Made by a program: the position numbers and the translations under genes. From Paraburkholderia sp. BL10I2N1 (GTDB lineage: Bacteria; Pseudomonadota; Gammaproteobacteria; Burkholderiales; Burkholderiaceae), in contig NZ_SNWA01000001.1 in NCBI RefSeq assembly GCF_004361815.1, positions 3,472,001-3,536,000 of the forward strand: a stretch of 64,000 nucleotides of DNA, given 5' to 3'. Under the pieces are notes generated by a model, which worked only from the letters and a program-made list of their open reading frames with translations, was not told the origin of the DNA and did no database searches. Positions 1 through 9,100 of the stretch are shown one piece after another; position 1 is the stretch's first letter; each line of letters opens with the position of its first letter.

Positions 1-1110
1 GTGTGAAAAAATCTGTCCGAACTGGCGCGCGCCATTGAGCGCGATCAACACGATCGCCGGAAAGACAACGGAGAAATTGCGGGTCTCGTCGCGATAGCCA
101 AAGAACGCAAACAGCACCAGCACCGGCAAGAAAGCCGCGAAGAAGTACCTCTGATAGCGCGCGCCGGATTCTCGCCATGCATGACGGAAGAACACGATCA
201 GCGGCACGAGCATTAGCGGGTTCTGCAGGCTCGGTGTGAATACACCCTTCGCAATCAGGTTGTAAAAGCCAAAGTACGACTTCGGATTGATCCAGAAGCG
301 CAGGTTATCCAGCACATGGAACTCGACGAGGCCGCCGGCGTTGTGCTCGTAGCCGCTCATGATGATGTGCCGGCTCAACGCACAGCCGACCAGCTGGATC
401 ACGAGCCAGCCAATGCGCTTCGACACTGCAACGTCACGCCCGTGCAGGAAGAAGAGGGCCAGCGGCACAAGAAAGAACGTCTCCTTGTTGAACGAGAACA
501 ACGCGACGAAGATCGTGCAGGCGATCATCCAGCGCTTGAGCAGGAAGTAGCATGCGCCGAATACGCCCAGCAGCTCGATGAAGTCATAGTAGTACCCGCC
601 TTGCTGAAAAGTGAGCGGGTAGATAAGGCTGAAGCCGGCGACGAAGCCAACCGCCTGCCCGAACGTGAGGCCACGCATCCTTGCGAGCTTGTACACGAAC
701 CACAATGCCATCACCGTCGACAGGATAACGACGAGATAGGCCAGGTGATAGGTGATGGCGACCACCGGCGTCCAGAATTCATCCGCAACGCTATGGAAAT
801 AGCTGTTTCGTAGCGAGTCGTAGCGCGAGATCGATTTAAAGAGTTTGTTCTGTACGGCAGGACTCAGCTGCTCCGCCGCCCACTTCGCAGCTTTCGGAAA
901 CGACGAACGGTAAACGTACGGCTTTGGTGCCGCACCGTCCATCATGCCGACAAGGCTGTAGCTGTGCGCGTAGTCGGTTTTCTGGTCGTCGCGGAAGCCC
1001 CATTTCAACAGCACACTGTTGGTGATGTTTCCGGCGCACACGAGCAGCAGGACGAATACGATCGAGAACCGGCAGAACGCCAGCATCCTGTTTCTGTTTT
1101 CTAATTTCAT
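1..1110 (-). CDS. Polytopic membrane protein, partial (3' end outside window)
   Basis: An uninterrupted minus-strand frame starts at an ATG at 1110 and runs off the left edge after 370 codons, so the C-terminus is missing. The N-terminus has a signal-anchor-like helix after a short polar stretch. A soluble loop of about 100 residues rich in Lys, Tyr and Ser follows, then a succession of hydrophobic helices. This layout resembles GT-C type glycosyltransferases or other polyprenol-dependent membrane enzymes, but no diagnostic motif was recognised. The start lies 16 bases after the stop of the HAD-UbiA gene, so the two are probably co-transcribed. A role in the same envelope polysaccharide pathway is inference from position only. 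Confidence 0.7.
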   Translation of the reverse strand, partial: MKLENRNRMLAFCRFSIVFVLLLVCAGNITNSVLLKWGFRDDQKTDYAHSYSLVGMMDGAAPKPYVYRSSFPKAAKWAAEQLSPAVQNKLFKSISRYDSLRNSYFHSVADEFWTPVVAITYHLAYLVVILSTVMALWFVYKLARMRGLTFGQAVGFVAGFSLIYPLTFQQGGYYYDFIELLGVFGACYFLLKRWMIACTIFVALFSFNKETFFLVPLALFFLHGRDVAVSKRIGWLVIQLVGCALSRHIIMSGYEHNAGGLVEFHVLDNLRFWINPKSYFGFYNLIAKGVFTPSLQNPLMLVPLIVFFRHAWRESGARYQRYFFAAFLPVLVLFAFFGYRDETRNFSVVFPAIVLIALNGARQFGQIFSH

Positions 1111-1126
1111 TTTTTGCCGAAGTCTG

Positions 1127-2563
1127 TCAAGACTGTACGAAGTGGGCCGTCATCATGGTGGCGACCATGATCAGAATGGTAAGAAGGCTGCCGCGATCTT
1201 CGATGAGATGAACTATCGGATCGTCATGCATTGCGCCGCGCACGGTTTTGATCCACAGGCGTGCGAACAGGGAAATCAGCCCGATCGCGACAAACCACAG
1301 CAATGCAGGGATCGCATACCGGCCGGCCGTCTCCGGTGCGTTGATGAAAAGGCCGAAGACAATTACCGCCGCGAGTGACGCGCCGATGCCAAGCGGCCAC
1401 AGCACTTCAAGATCCGCGACCCGGTAATCGCGCCCCACCGTGACGGCGTCGGCACTCATGCGCAAGGACACCAGTTCGGCGCAGCGCTTGACGAGTGCGA
1501 GACTCAGGAACGTGAAGACCGAGAAGGCCAGCAGCCAGTGACTCGTGCTGATATTTACCGCTACCGATCCCGCGAAGATTCTCAGCGTGTATAGCAGCGA
1601 GAGCGTAATGACATCGACCATCACGCGCGTTTTTAGAAACAGGCTGTAGGCGGTGGTCAAGATCAGGTACAGCAAGAGCATCGCCGCAAACGCTGCCGAT
1701 GTTGAGAACGCCAGTGCGAGCGACGCGGTGAGTAGCGCCACGGCGCACAGGACGCCTTTCGATATCGACAATGCTCCGCTCGCGAATGGGCGCTGGCTCT
1801 TGCGGGGATGCCGTCGGTCGCTGTCCAGATCCCACAGATCGTTGGCGATGTAGGTCGCCGACGCACCCAACGACATCGAGACGAACGCCATCGCGAGCGT
1901 GACCAGCTTGTCGGTGTCGAAGAAGGAAAATGCGGTCAGCAATGGGACGAAGAGCAGCAGATTCTTGAGCCACTGATGAACGCGCAGCGCCTTTAGCCAG
2001 ACCGAAAGACCGGCTTTGTTGTTCGGGAACTCACGCTCGACAGGTACCTGTTCGCGAACTGAGGCAGCCAGACGTGGTGGAACGCCAGCCAGAATGGCTG
2101 CCTGCGCCCCCAGCCATACAGGCCGGTCGACGCGGCTGTCGCCGGCATAGACGAATCGCTCGCCGACGCATTCGCGCGATTTCTCGAGCTTCGCCTGCCC
2201 GCGCAGGTTGGTGCAGCCTCCCGAGGCCAGCACCTGGTCGAAGAGCCCCAGATGGACAGCGACACGCTCAGCAATCGAACTGTGCGCGGCGGTGGCGAGA
2301 ATGATCCTGCGGCCACGCTTTTTTTCGGCGGTCAGATAGTCGATCAACGCTTCGCGATAGGGCAGGTGTTCGGCTGCAAAATCGGAGCGCGCTGCAATCG
2401 CCTGCTTGAATGCCAAACGTCCTTTCAACAGCCATACCGGCAAGCGAATGAGGTTCAGCGGTTTCTGCTTCACGACCTGAATCACGGACTCAACCAGCGT
2501 GTCAGTCAATGTTAGCGTTCCGTCCAGGTCGACAATCAGTGGCAAATCGTTAGTCTTTTGCAC
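1127..2563 (-). CDS. HAD hydrolase-UbiA prenyltransferase fusion
   Basis: The 478-residue protein joins two domains. The N-terminal HAD domain (about 8-190) has the nucleophile motif DLDGT near residue 12 and the acidic motif YAGDSRVDRPVW near 140. The C-terminal UbiA domain (about 190-478) has the Mg-diphosphate signature NDLWDLDSDRRHP followed by RPFASG, a second charged motif around DYRVADLE, and about eight hydrophobic helices. Proteins of this architecture, for example NoeC-like and DPPR-synthase-like enzymes, transfer phosphoribose to a polyprenyl phosphate for pentose decoration of glycans. The HAD part could remove the phosphate. The start is GTG with only a weak upstream GGA. The gene begins exactly where the truncated bcpB frame ends, so its present promoter context may be secondary. 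Confidence 0.85.
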   Translation of the reverse strand: MQKTNDLPLIVDLDGTLTLTDTLVESVIQVVKQKPLNLIRLPVWLLKGRLAFKQAIAARSDFAAEHLPYREALIDYLTAEKKRGRRIILATAAHSSIAERVAVHLGLFDQVLASGGCTNLRGQAKLEKSRECVGERFVYAGDSRVDRPVWLGAQAAILAGVPPRLAASVREQVPVEREFPNNKAGLSVWLKALRVHQWLKNLLLFVPLLTAFSFFDTDKLVTLAMAFVSMSLGASATYIANDLWDLDSDRRHPRKSQRPFASGALSISKGVLCAVALLTASLALAFSTSAAFAAMLLLYLILTTAYSLFLKTRVMVDVITLSLLYTLRIFAGSVAVNISTSHWLLAFSVFTFLSLALVKRCAELVSLRMSADAVTVGRDYRVADLEVLWPLGIGASLAAVIVFGLFINAPETAGRYAIPALLWFVAIGLISLFARLWIKTVRGAMHDDPIVHLIEDRGSLLTILIMVATMMTAHFVQS

Positions 2564-2784
2564 AATCTATCCGTCCAATTCTGCGGTGCGGTTGAGCGGA
2601 CGCGAGGTGCGCGAACTGTATTCTCGCGTTCCTCTGCATTGCGCTGCTGCTGGACCCGCTGGTTCTGTTCAGCATTGGCACGCGCCACTGCGGCTGTATC
2701 TGCGCGAGTCGCCCCCTGCTGCGCCTGGCTCGCGTGAGAGACAAAGGCTTTGAGCGGAAGAAGCGCCAGCTTTTTTATCTTCAT
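2536..2784 (-). pseudogene. bcpB: N-terminal remnant of a BcpB/CdiB-type (ShlB/FhaC family) outer-membrane transporter
   Basis: The frame begins with a signal-peptide-like stretch (MKIKKLALLPL, then SHASQAQQ). A Gln/Arg-rich linker with EQNQRVQQQ and RAPRVRS follows, which is the pattern seen at the N-terminus of TpsB transporters. Intact members are about 550-600 residues and continue into POTRA domains and a 16-strand barrel. Here similarity stops near residue 68, the frame ends at 2536, and the HAD-UbiA start at 2563 lies inside it. The gene has therefore lost about 90 percent of its length by deletion. It lies downstream of bcpA and bcpI in the Burkholderia order A-I-(O)-B, and no bcpO was found in the 127 bases before it. 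The family call rests on the recognised N-terminal pattern. Confidence 0.65.
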
Positions 2785-2911
2785 TGTTTGTTCAAATCCT
2801 GATTCCGTTCGTCACGTGGCTGCAGACCATGCACGTCCGGTACTGCAGTGAAACTGCTTTCTGTTCCTGCACATCAATGCCGAACAAAGGCTGCACGAAT
2901 TCCCCGCGTGC

Positions 2912-3175
2912 TTATCTCTCTTCTTCGTCATCCTTGACTTTGTAACTGTCGCGTGCCTTCTTGTAGCTGTTGTCGAAGGGCTTGATCTTTAGCATGTGTG
3001 CTCGACTGGCAAGACCACCAACGGCCATAATGGCAAAGCCAAACAAGAACAGAGAGAGTCTTAGCCATCCTGGAAATATTGCCAGCGCAAGCCCACCAAA
3101 GAGCGTAGCAACGCCGATCAAAAACAGCGCAATTCTTAACCAACCGGATAAATTTCCGTCATCGATAAGTTTCAT
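2912..3175 (-). CDS. bcpI: Small two-helix membrane protein, probable CDI immunity protein (BcpI position)
   Basis: This 87-residue protein starts two bases after the bcpA stop codon, the position of the immunity gene in bcpAIOB loci. It has two hydrophobic segments (about residues 12-32 and 36-55) separated by a short turn, and a charged C-terminal tail ending in DDEEER. An integral-membrane immunity protein fits a toxin that acts on the inner membrane and fits poorly with a cytosolic nuclease. Its base composition is visibly more AT-rich than the flanking genes, as is the 3' end of bcpA, which is typical of exchanged toxin/immunity modules. Immunity function is inferred from position and topology; I do not recognise the family. 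Confidence 0.65.
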   Translation of the reverse strand: MKLIDDGNLSGWLRIALFLIGVATLFGGLALAIFPGWLRLSLFLFGFAIMAVGGLASRAHMLKIKPFDNSYKKARDSYKVKDDEEER

Positions 3176-3177
3176 TT

Positions 3178-6100
3178 CTATTTACCATTCTGCTTTGAAA
3201 TGGAATCCCATTGATTATTTAACCAATTCACTATATTCGCCGAATATGGTGAATTATTAAGAGCATTTACTGTTTCGTTGATGGCTGGCGAAGCGAGTGG
3301 GATTCGATCGCTGGCCACTTGCGCCCCCAAGCTCAAGACACCTCCATAGGTATACTGACCAATATTTGGCTTAGCTATTTGAGCAATGGCATCTGCAGAT
3401 ATACCGGCAATCGTCGCTGCAAACGCTGCGGCCCCCAACGCTGGAGAATAAGGCGACGGAATCTCAGCGCCAGCCGCAGTGGCCGACCCAAATCGTCCCG
3501 CATTCGTCGAAACCATTGACGCAGCGTCAGCCGTCGTATTCCTTACGAAGTTGGCGTCTGCCGAATTGAACTGGGTAAAGGGACCGGTGACGCCCGACGA
3601 GCCGCTGTTTCCGGAAGGCAGGGCGTAGGTGAACTGGCTCGGTATCCCTCCCGGCGATGCGGAGTTGTAGTTCGCCAGGATATACGCCTGCAACTGCGGA
3701 TCAGCGGGCGCCAGCCTCTGCGTGAGAACCGTCTGCCCGTCGCTCGTTGAAGGTGAGCCAATCCATTGTGCGCCCATGTCCGTCGGCGCCTGTCCAATCA
3801 GCGTGGCGGCAGCGCCCGATTCAATCTGGCCATTGACGCTCACGCCCATCTGCCGCATCTGATCCTCGACCTGCGCTTCCGTGTACTTGCCTCCGCTCTT
3901 GTCGGCCAGTTGCTTTGCCAGCGTTTTCTCTTCGGGGTGAAGCTGCCGGTTGTAAAGGTCAACGTTATACCCGGAGAATGCACCCGCATTGCCACCGACC
4001 GCCGCACCCGCGCCCGTCGCAATCGCGTTTGCAACGATGTTACCGAGCGCCTGATTGATATCGGAATCGCCAGTCGGGTTCGAACTCGCGATTGCACCAC
4101 TCAGTTCGTTCAGCTTGCCCGATGCAAGCGAAGCAACGCCAGCTCCCGCTGCGGCTCCAACCACATTGCCGCCGCCGATTCCGGCCACCAGTGCCGCGCC
4201 CGCCGCCTGCATCATCGCGCGATCCGCACCGCCTTCCTTCCAGGCGTCCACGCCAGCCTGATCACCGTTGGCGGCGGCTTCCTTCATCTTCGAATCAGCG
4301 TAATCACCAATGCGTCGCGCAACAGCCTCGCCCGCCGCGCTGGCCGCGCTCATCATGTCGGCCTGATTGCCTAGCAGGTTGTTCACGTCCGGCGTTTTTG
4401 CCACGGTGCCGTTCGTGTTCGACGTGTCGCGATTCAGGACCGCGATATCCTGCGTCTGGTTTGCGGAGTCGGTCACGTTGATCGTGGCCGCGCTCACACC
4501 GCTCCTTGTCGTCGCGCTGTCGCTGCCGCTGTCGTGCTGGCCGAGCATCGGTGCGGCTCCACCCGTGTTCGAGCCGGATGTTTGTCCGTGCGTGCTGTAG
4601 TTGTTGCCGCCGTCGCCAAATGACGTGCCCGCGCTGAATCCGCTCGAATTCGCATCGTAGCTTGACGAGTTCTGGATATCGCTATACGTCAGCGTGCCGG
4701 TCGTCAGGCTGTTTTTCGTGGCATCGGCATCGCTCGCGATCACCGCGCCTTTCAGGTCCGTGTTGCCATTGACCGCGATATTGAAGCCGCCCGTACCCGC
4801 CTGGATGCCTGCCTGTTCATTGACGCCCGCATGGCTGCCGCTCGCATCACCATGCTGCGAACTGAGACTGCCGCTCGCGCCGCCCTGGCTGATGCTGAAT
4901 CCGCCGCCCGAACTTTCCTGATGTGCATCACTGGTCATCGTGTCCTGCACGCTTGCAATGTTCAGGTTGCCGCCGACATCGGCCGTAACCTGCTTGCCGC
5001 TCACGTTCGAGCCGATGATGTTCGTATCGCCGCCCGAGATGATCGTTGCGCTGTTGGCTGCCGTGACATGCGTATTGTTCTGCATGGCGGCGTCGCTGTT
5101 GCCGTTGCCGCTCGCCTTCGAAGCCGACGCATCGACGCTCCAGCCCTGCGTGCCATACGACACGCCCACGCTCGCGCTCTTCGATTCGTTCGTGCTGTGC
5201 GTCGAATCGGTGTCGGTCGTATTGAGCAGGTTCACCTGGTTCTGCGCGGCCAGCAGCACATCGTTGGCGTTCACGTTCGAGCCTGCAATCGTGACATTGC
5301 CGCTGCCTGGCGTGCCCGCATTGTTCCCCCCTCCGGTTGCCACGAACGCCGCCGTACCGCCCGCCGTCACGCTCGAACCCTTCTGTGTGGTCGAATCTTC
5401 CATGAAGGTGCTGGTTGAACTGCTCGACCCGTAGCTAATTTCAATCTTCGCTGAAGGCATCTGCCCATTCGCCAGACTGCCTGCGAGGCCCGCAGCGTCG
5501 ACTGCGCCACTAGCCGCAGCCATCCCGTGTAACGCCGCCGCGCGGCTGTCCTGACTCTGGCCCGCTGCCTTCGACTGCTGCACAGTGTTCTGCAACGCGT
5601 CAAGAACTGGAGCCTTCACCGCAAGCGTGAAGCCGCTCTGTTTGACCGTTTGCGTGTTGTCCTGGTGCGCGGTATCCGTCGCCGCGTCGATGGTCACATT
5701 CGCGCCTGTGCCGGTCACGTTCTTCGCCGCAATCAGGTCGCTGCCGGTCACATGCAGGTCGTTGCCTGCCGAGACGTTCAGATTGCCGTTCAGCGAACCG
5801 ATCGTGCTGCCGGTGTTCGTCACCTGCGACGTGCGGGTCGTGTCGGTCTGCGTCTTGCTGCCGACCGAAATGCCGATGCCGCCGCTCGTGCCAAAGCCGG
5901 ATTCGTGTTTCTGGTAGTAGCTCGACGTGTTCTGCGTGTCCTGCGAGGTTGTGATGGTGACGTTGCCCAGCGCCGCCAGGTTCACGTCACTCGTGCCGAC
6001 GACCGTTGCTCCCTTGATCATCAGGTCCTTTCCGGCACCGATCTGCACGGTATCCCCCGACACGGCACTCGCCACGCCAACGTTTGCCTGCGTGCTCAGG

Positions 6101-9100
6101 CTCGTGTCGGTCATGGAGCTGTGCACGAAGCTGCCGCGCTTCGACTCGACGTCCTGATAGTTGTCGTGTTCCTCGCGGGCCTCGTTGATCGTCATGTTGC
6201 CACTTGCCGCAATGGTTGCCGTACCCGTGCCGTTGTCCACGCCGTTTGTGACACCCGCCGTCAGCGACGAACCAGTCAGCGTTACGTTGCCCTTGCCTGC
6301 GTCGGAACTGATGGCAGCGAGGCTCGCGTTGCCACCCGCCGTAAAGCTTGTGCCAACCGCCTGCTCGTCGTACGTGTGATCAACTTCCTGCCGGGTCTTG
6401 CTGTCCGTCGCGGTGTTGTCGTACTGCGCGGTGTTCGTGACGTTGGTGGCCGTCAGGTTGCCACCCGTGACGACAGCCAGGTCGCCCCCGGCACTGACCT
6501 GCGCGCCTTTGAACGTCATGTCGTTGCCGCTCTGCATCGCGAGGCTGCCGCCCGCCGCGATGGCACTGGTCTCGCTGACCGTGGTGTTCGCTTCCCAGTG
6601 ATGCTGGTCGTTCTGCGTCACCGACTGCGACGTGGTGGACTGCACCGCATCAACCGTGATGTCATGGCCCGCCGTGACCTGGGAATTTCCGCCCGCCGTG
6701 ATGTTCGCGCCATGCACGGTCAGGTCGTTGCCTGCCGCGACCACCATGTCACCCGTCGAGGCAATCGTGCCCTGGGTGCCGAGCAGCGTCTGGCCGACCT
6801 TGCTGTCGCCCGCCGCGTTGCTCACGCCCGCCGTGTCGACGAGCGTCGTGTTCACGATGTCGCGACCCGCCAGTACCGCGACACGGTTGCCGGTGATCTG
6901 GCCCGACGCGTTGACCACGTCGTTCGTCGCGGACACCACCGTCGTGCCGTCCGTCCCGCTGCTGCTGATGCTGCCGCCCCGGTTCAGGATGTCGGTTGCA
7001 GAGACAACCGTCTGCGTGCCGCCCTTGATGACGCCGCTGTTCGTGGCGCTGCCAGTCGCGTGAATTTCCACGTCATCGGCCGAAATCAGCGCGCCGCTCG
7101 GCTGCAGGTCGTTGGGATGGGTCTGCGCGAGGTAGACAACCGGCGCCAGCACCTGCTGCGTCGTGCCGTCGGGCAGGGTGACGGTCTGGTTCACCAGCCA
7201 CACGATATCGCTCGTCAACGCATCCATCTGCGCCGCCGTCAGCGCCATGCCGGGTTCGAGGTTGAACTCTCGCGCAGCGTTCACGCCACTCATCATCAAC
7301 GCCTGATATTCGGCCTCGTTGTTCGTATAACCCTGCAGATACACGCGGCCGGTGAGCTGCGTGATCTGGTTCCGCACCAGTTGTTCCTCATACATGCCGT
7401 CGTCGAGGCGCTTTTCGACGGTCTGCGGATTCAGCCCGAGCTGCTGGAGCATGTAATCGCTGGAGATGAAGCTCGTATAGCTGGTCAGGCGTGGGTCGGT
7501 CGCAATCAGGTAGGACGCACCGGGCGCAGTCTGGAGCGCATACAGGCCGCTTGTCGGCAGGGTGATGTTCAACGCGCCGATGCTGCTCGCCACCGTTTGA
7601 GGCGCATTGACCTGCTGGCCCGTCAGGGCCTGGTTCGCGCCGAGCGTGCCACCGGTCGCCCCGGTCGCTGAATTCACCGCCGCGACGTTCGTGTTGTTGA
7701 TGTCCGTGGCGTTGATCTGGATCGCGTTGCCCGCCGTGATCGTGCCACCCGTGCCGCCAATCGCCACCGGCGCGAGCACGATGGACGGCTCGACCACCTG
7801 GTCCACGTCCTGCGTAGTGGTCTCGTTCCACGCATAGGTCGAAACGATATCCTGTGTCTGGTGCTGGTACAGGGTCTGGCCAACGTTATTGACGGTCGTT
7901 CCGCCGTAATTGCCGCTGGCGACCGACCCGGTTTGCGGCGCGCTGCCGATCTGGATCGAGCCGCCTGCCGCAATCGCGCTGTAAACGTTGTTGATCGTCC
8001 CGACGTTCGCCAGCGTCATGTTGCCGCCCGCGAGCAGTTGCGCTTCGGAGGCCGCGCTGGTCACCTGGTCCTGCTGGGTCGTGGTCGTCGTCGTGCGGGA
8101 GATCTCGACACGCTGGTAACCGTTGTGGCCGTCGCTACGCGTCGTATATTCGGTCGACGGCAGGTAGTTGATATTCGGGTTGTAGTCGTCCCAGTAGTTG
8201 ACAGTGATCGTGCCGTCGCCGTTGTTCGTGATCGAGTTGTACCAGATCGTCTGCGGTTGGCCGCCGACGTTCACGACGAGGACGTTATCGGTGGCGTTCG
8301 GTCCGGAAGTCTCCGAAACGATCTGCGACGCGGAGTAGCTCACATTGATCGGCGCGATATAGCCGTTGTCCCACATCGCCTGTGTGCAGTAGCCCTTGTC
8401 ACTGTTCCCCGTCGCGCATGCCATGTACTTGCTGCGCTTGGTCTGGTCGAGGCTGCTCACATCGGTCGTGACCGTCTCGATGGTCGGCGCCGGCCGGGAG
8501 TTGGTCAGCGTCTGCGTCGCGACTTCCAGATTGCCCTGCGCCTGGATGGTCGACTGCGCGTTGGTGACCGAATTCGAGCGGTCCGCAAGCAGGCCGTTCG
8601 TGTCACGCGTCGCGTCTGCAGCGATGTTGATATCGCCCACGCTAAACATGTTCGCGCCGCCCGTGTTCGAGATGTCACCGGGGGAGTACAGGTTCAGCAG
8701 CGCGGCCGCCGCCATCACGGCCGCCGCGCCCGTGTTGGCGATGTACTGGGTACCGCTCAGCGTGACCGTGTTGCCGATGATCGTCGCGGTGTTGGTGAGC
8801 GACGCGCTCTTCGTCGCCACGGTATCGCCCTCGATGCGGCCTTCGTTGGTGATCGCGTTCGCCGCATTGATGGTCGTACTGGCCGAATTCAGGTCGGCGC
8901 CCGCCTGGTTGTCGACGTTCGCCGCGGTCACGGTCAACGCGTTCACGGCGCCGAGCGTCCCCTGGTTCGTGAAGGTGCCGGTGGTGGTAAACGTCAGATC
9001 GTGGTTGGCCTGGATCCGGTTGGCCGCATCGTTGGTATAGCTGCCGTTGATCGTGACCGTACCGTCACGGCCGGCCAGGATCTGACCGTCGCCGTTCAGC

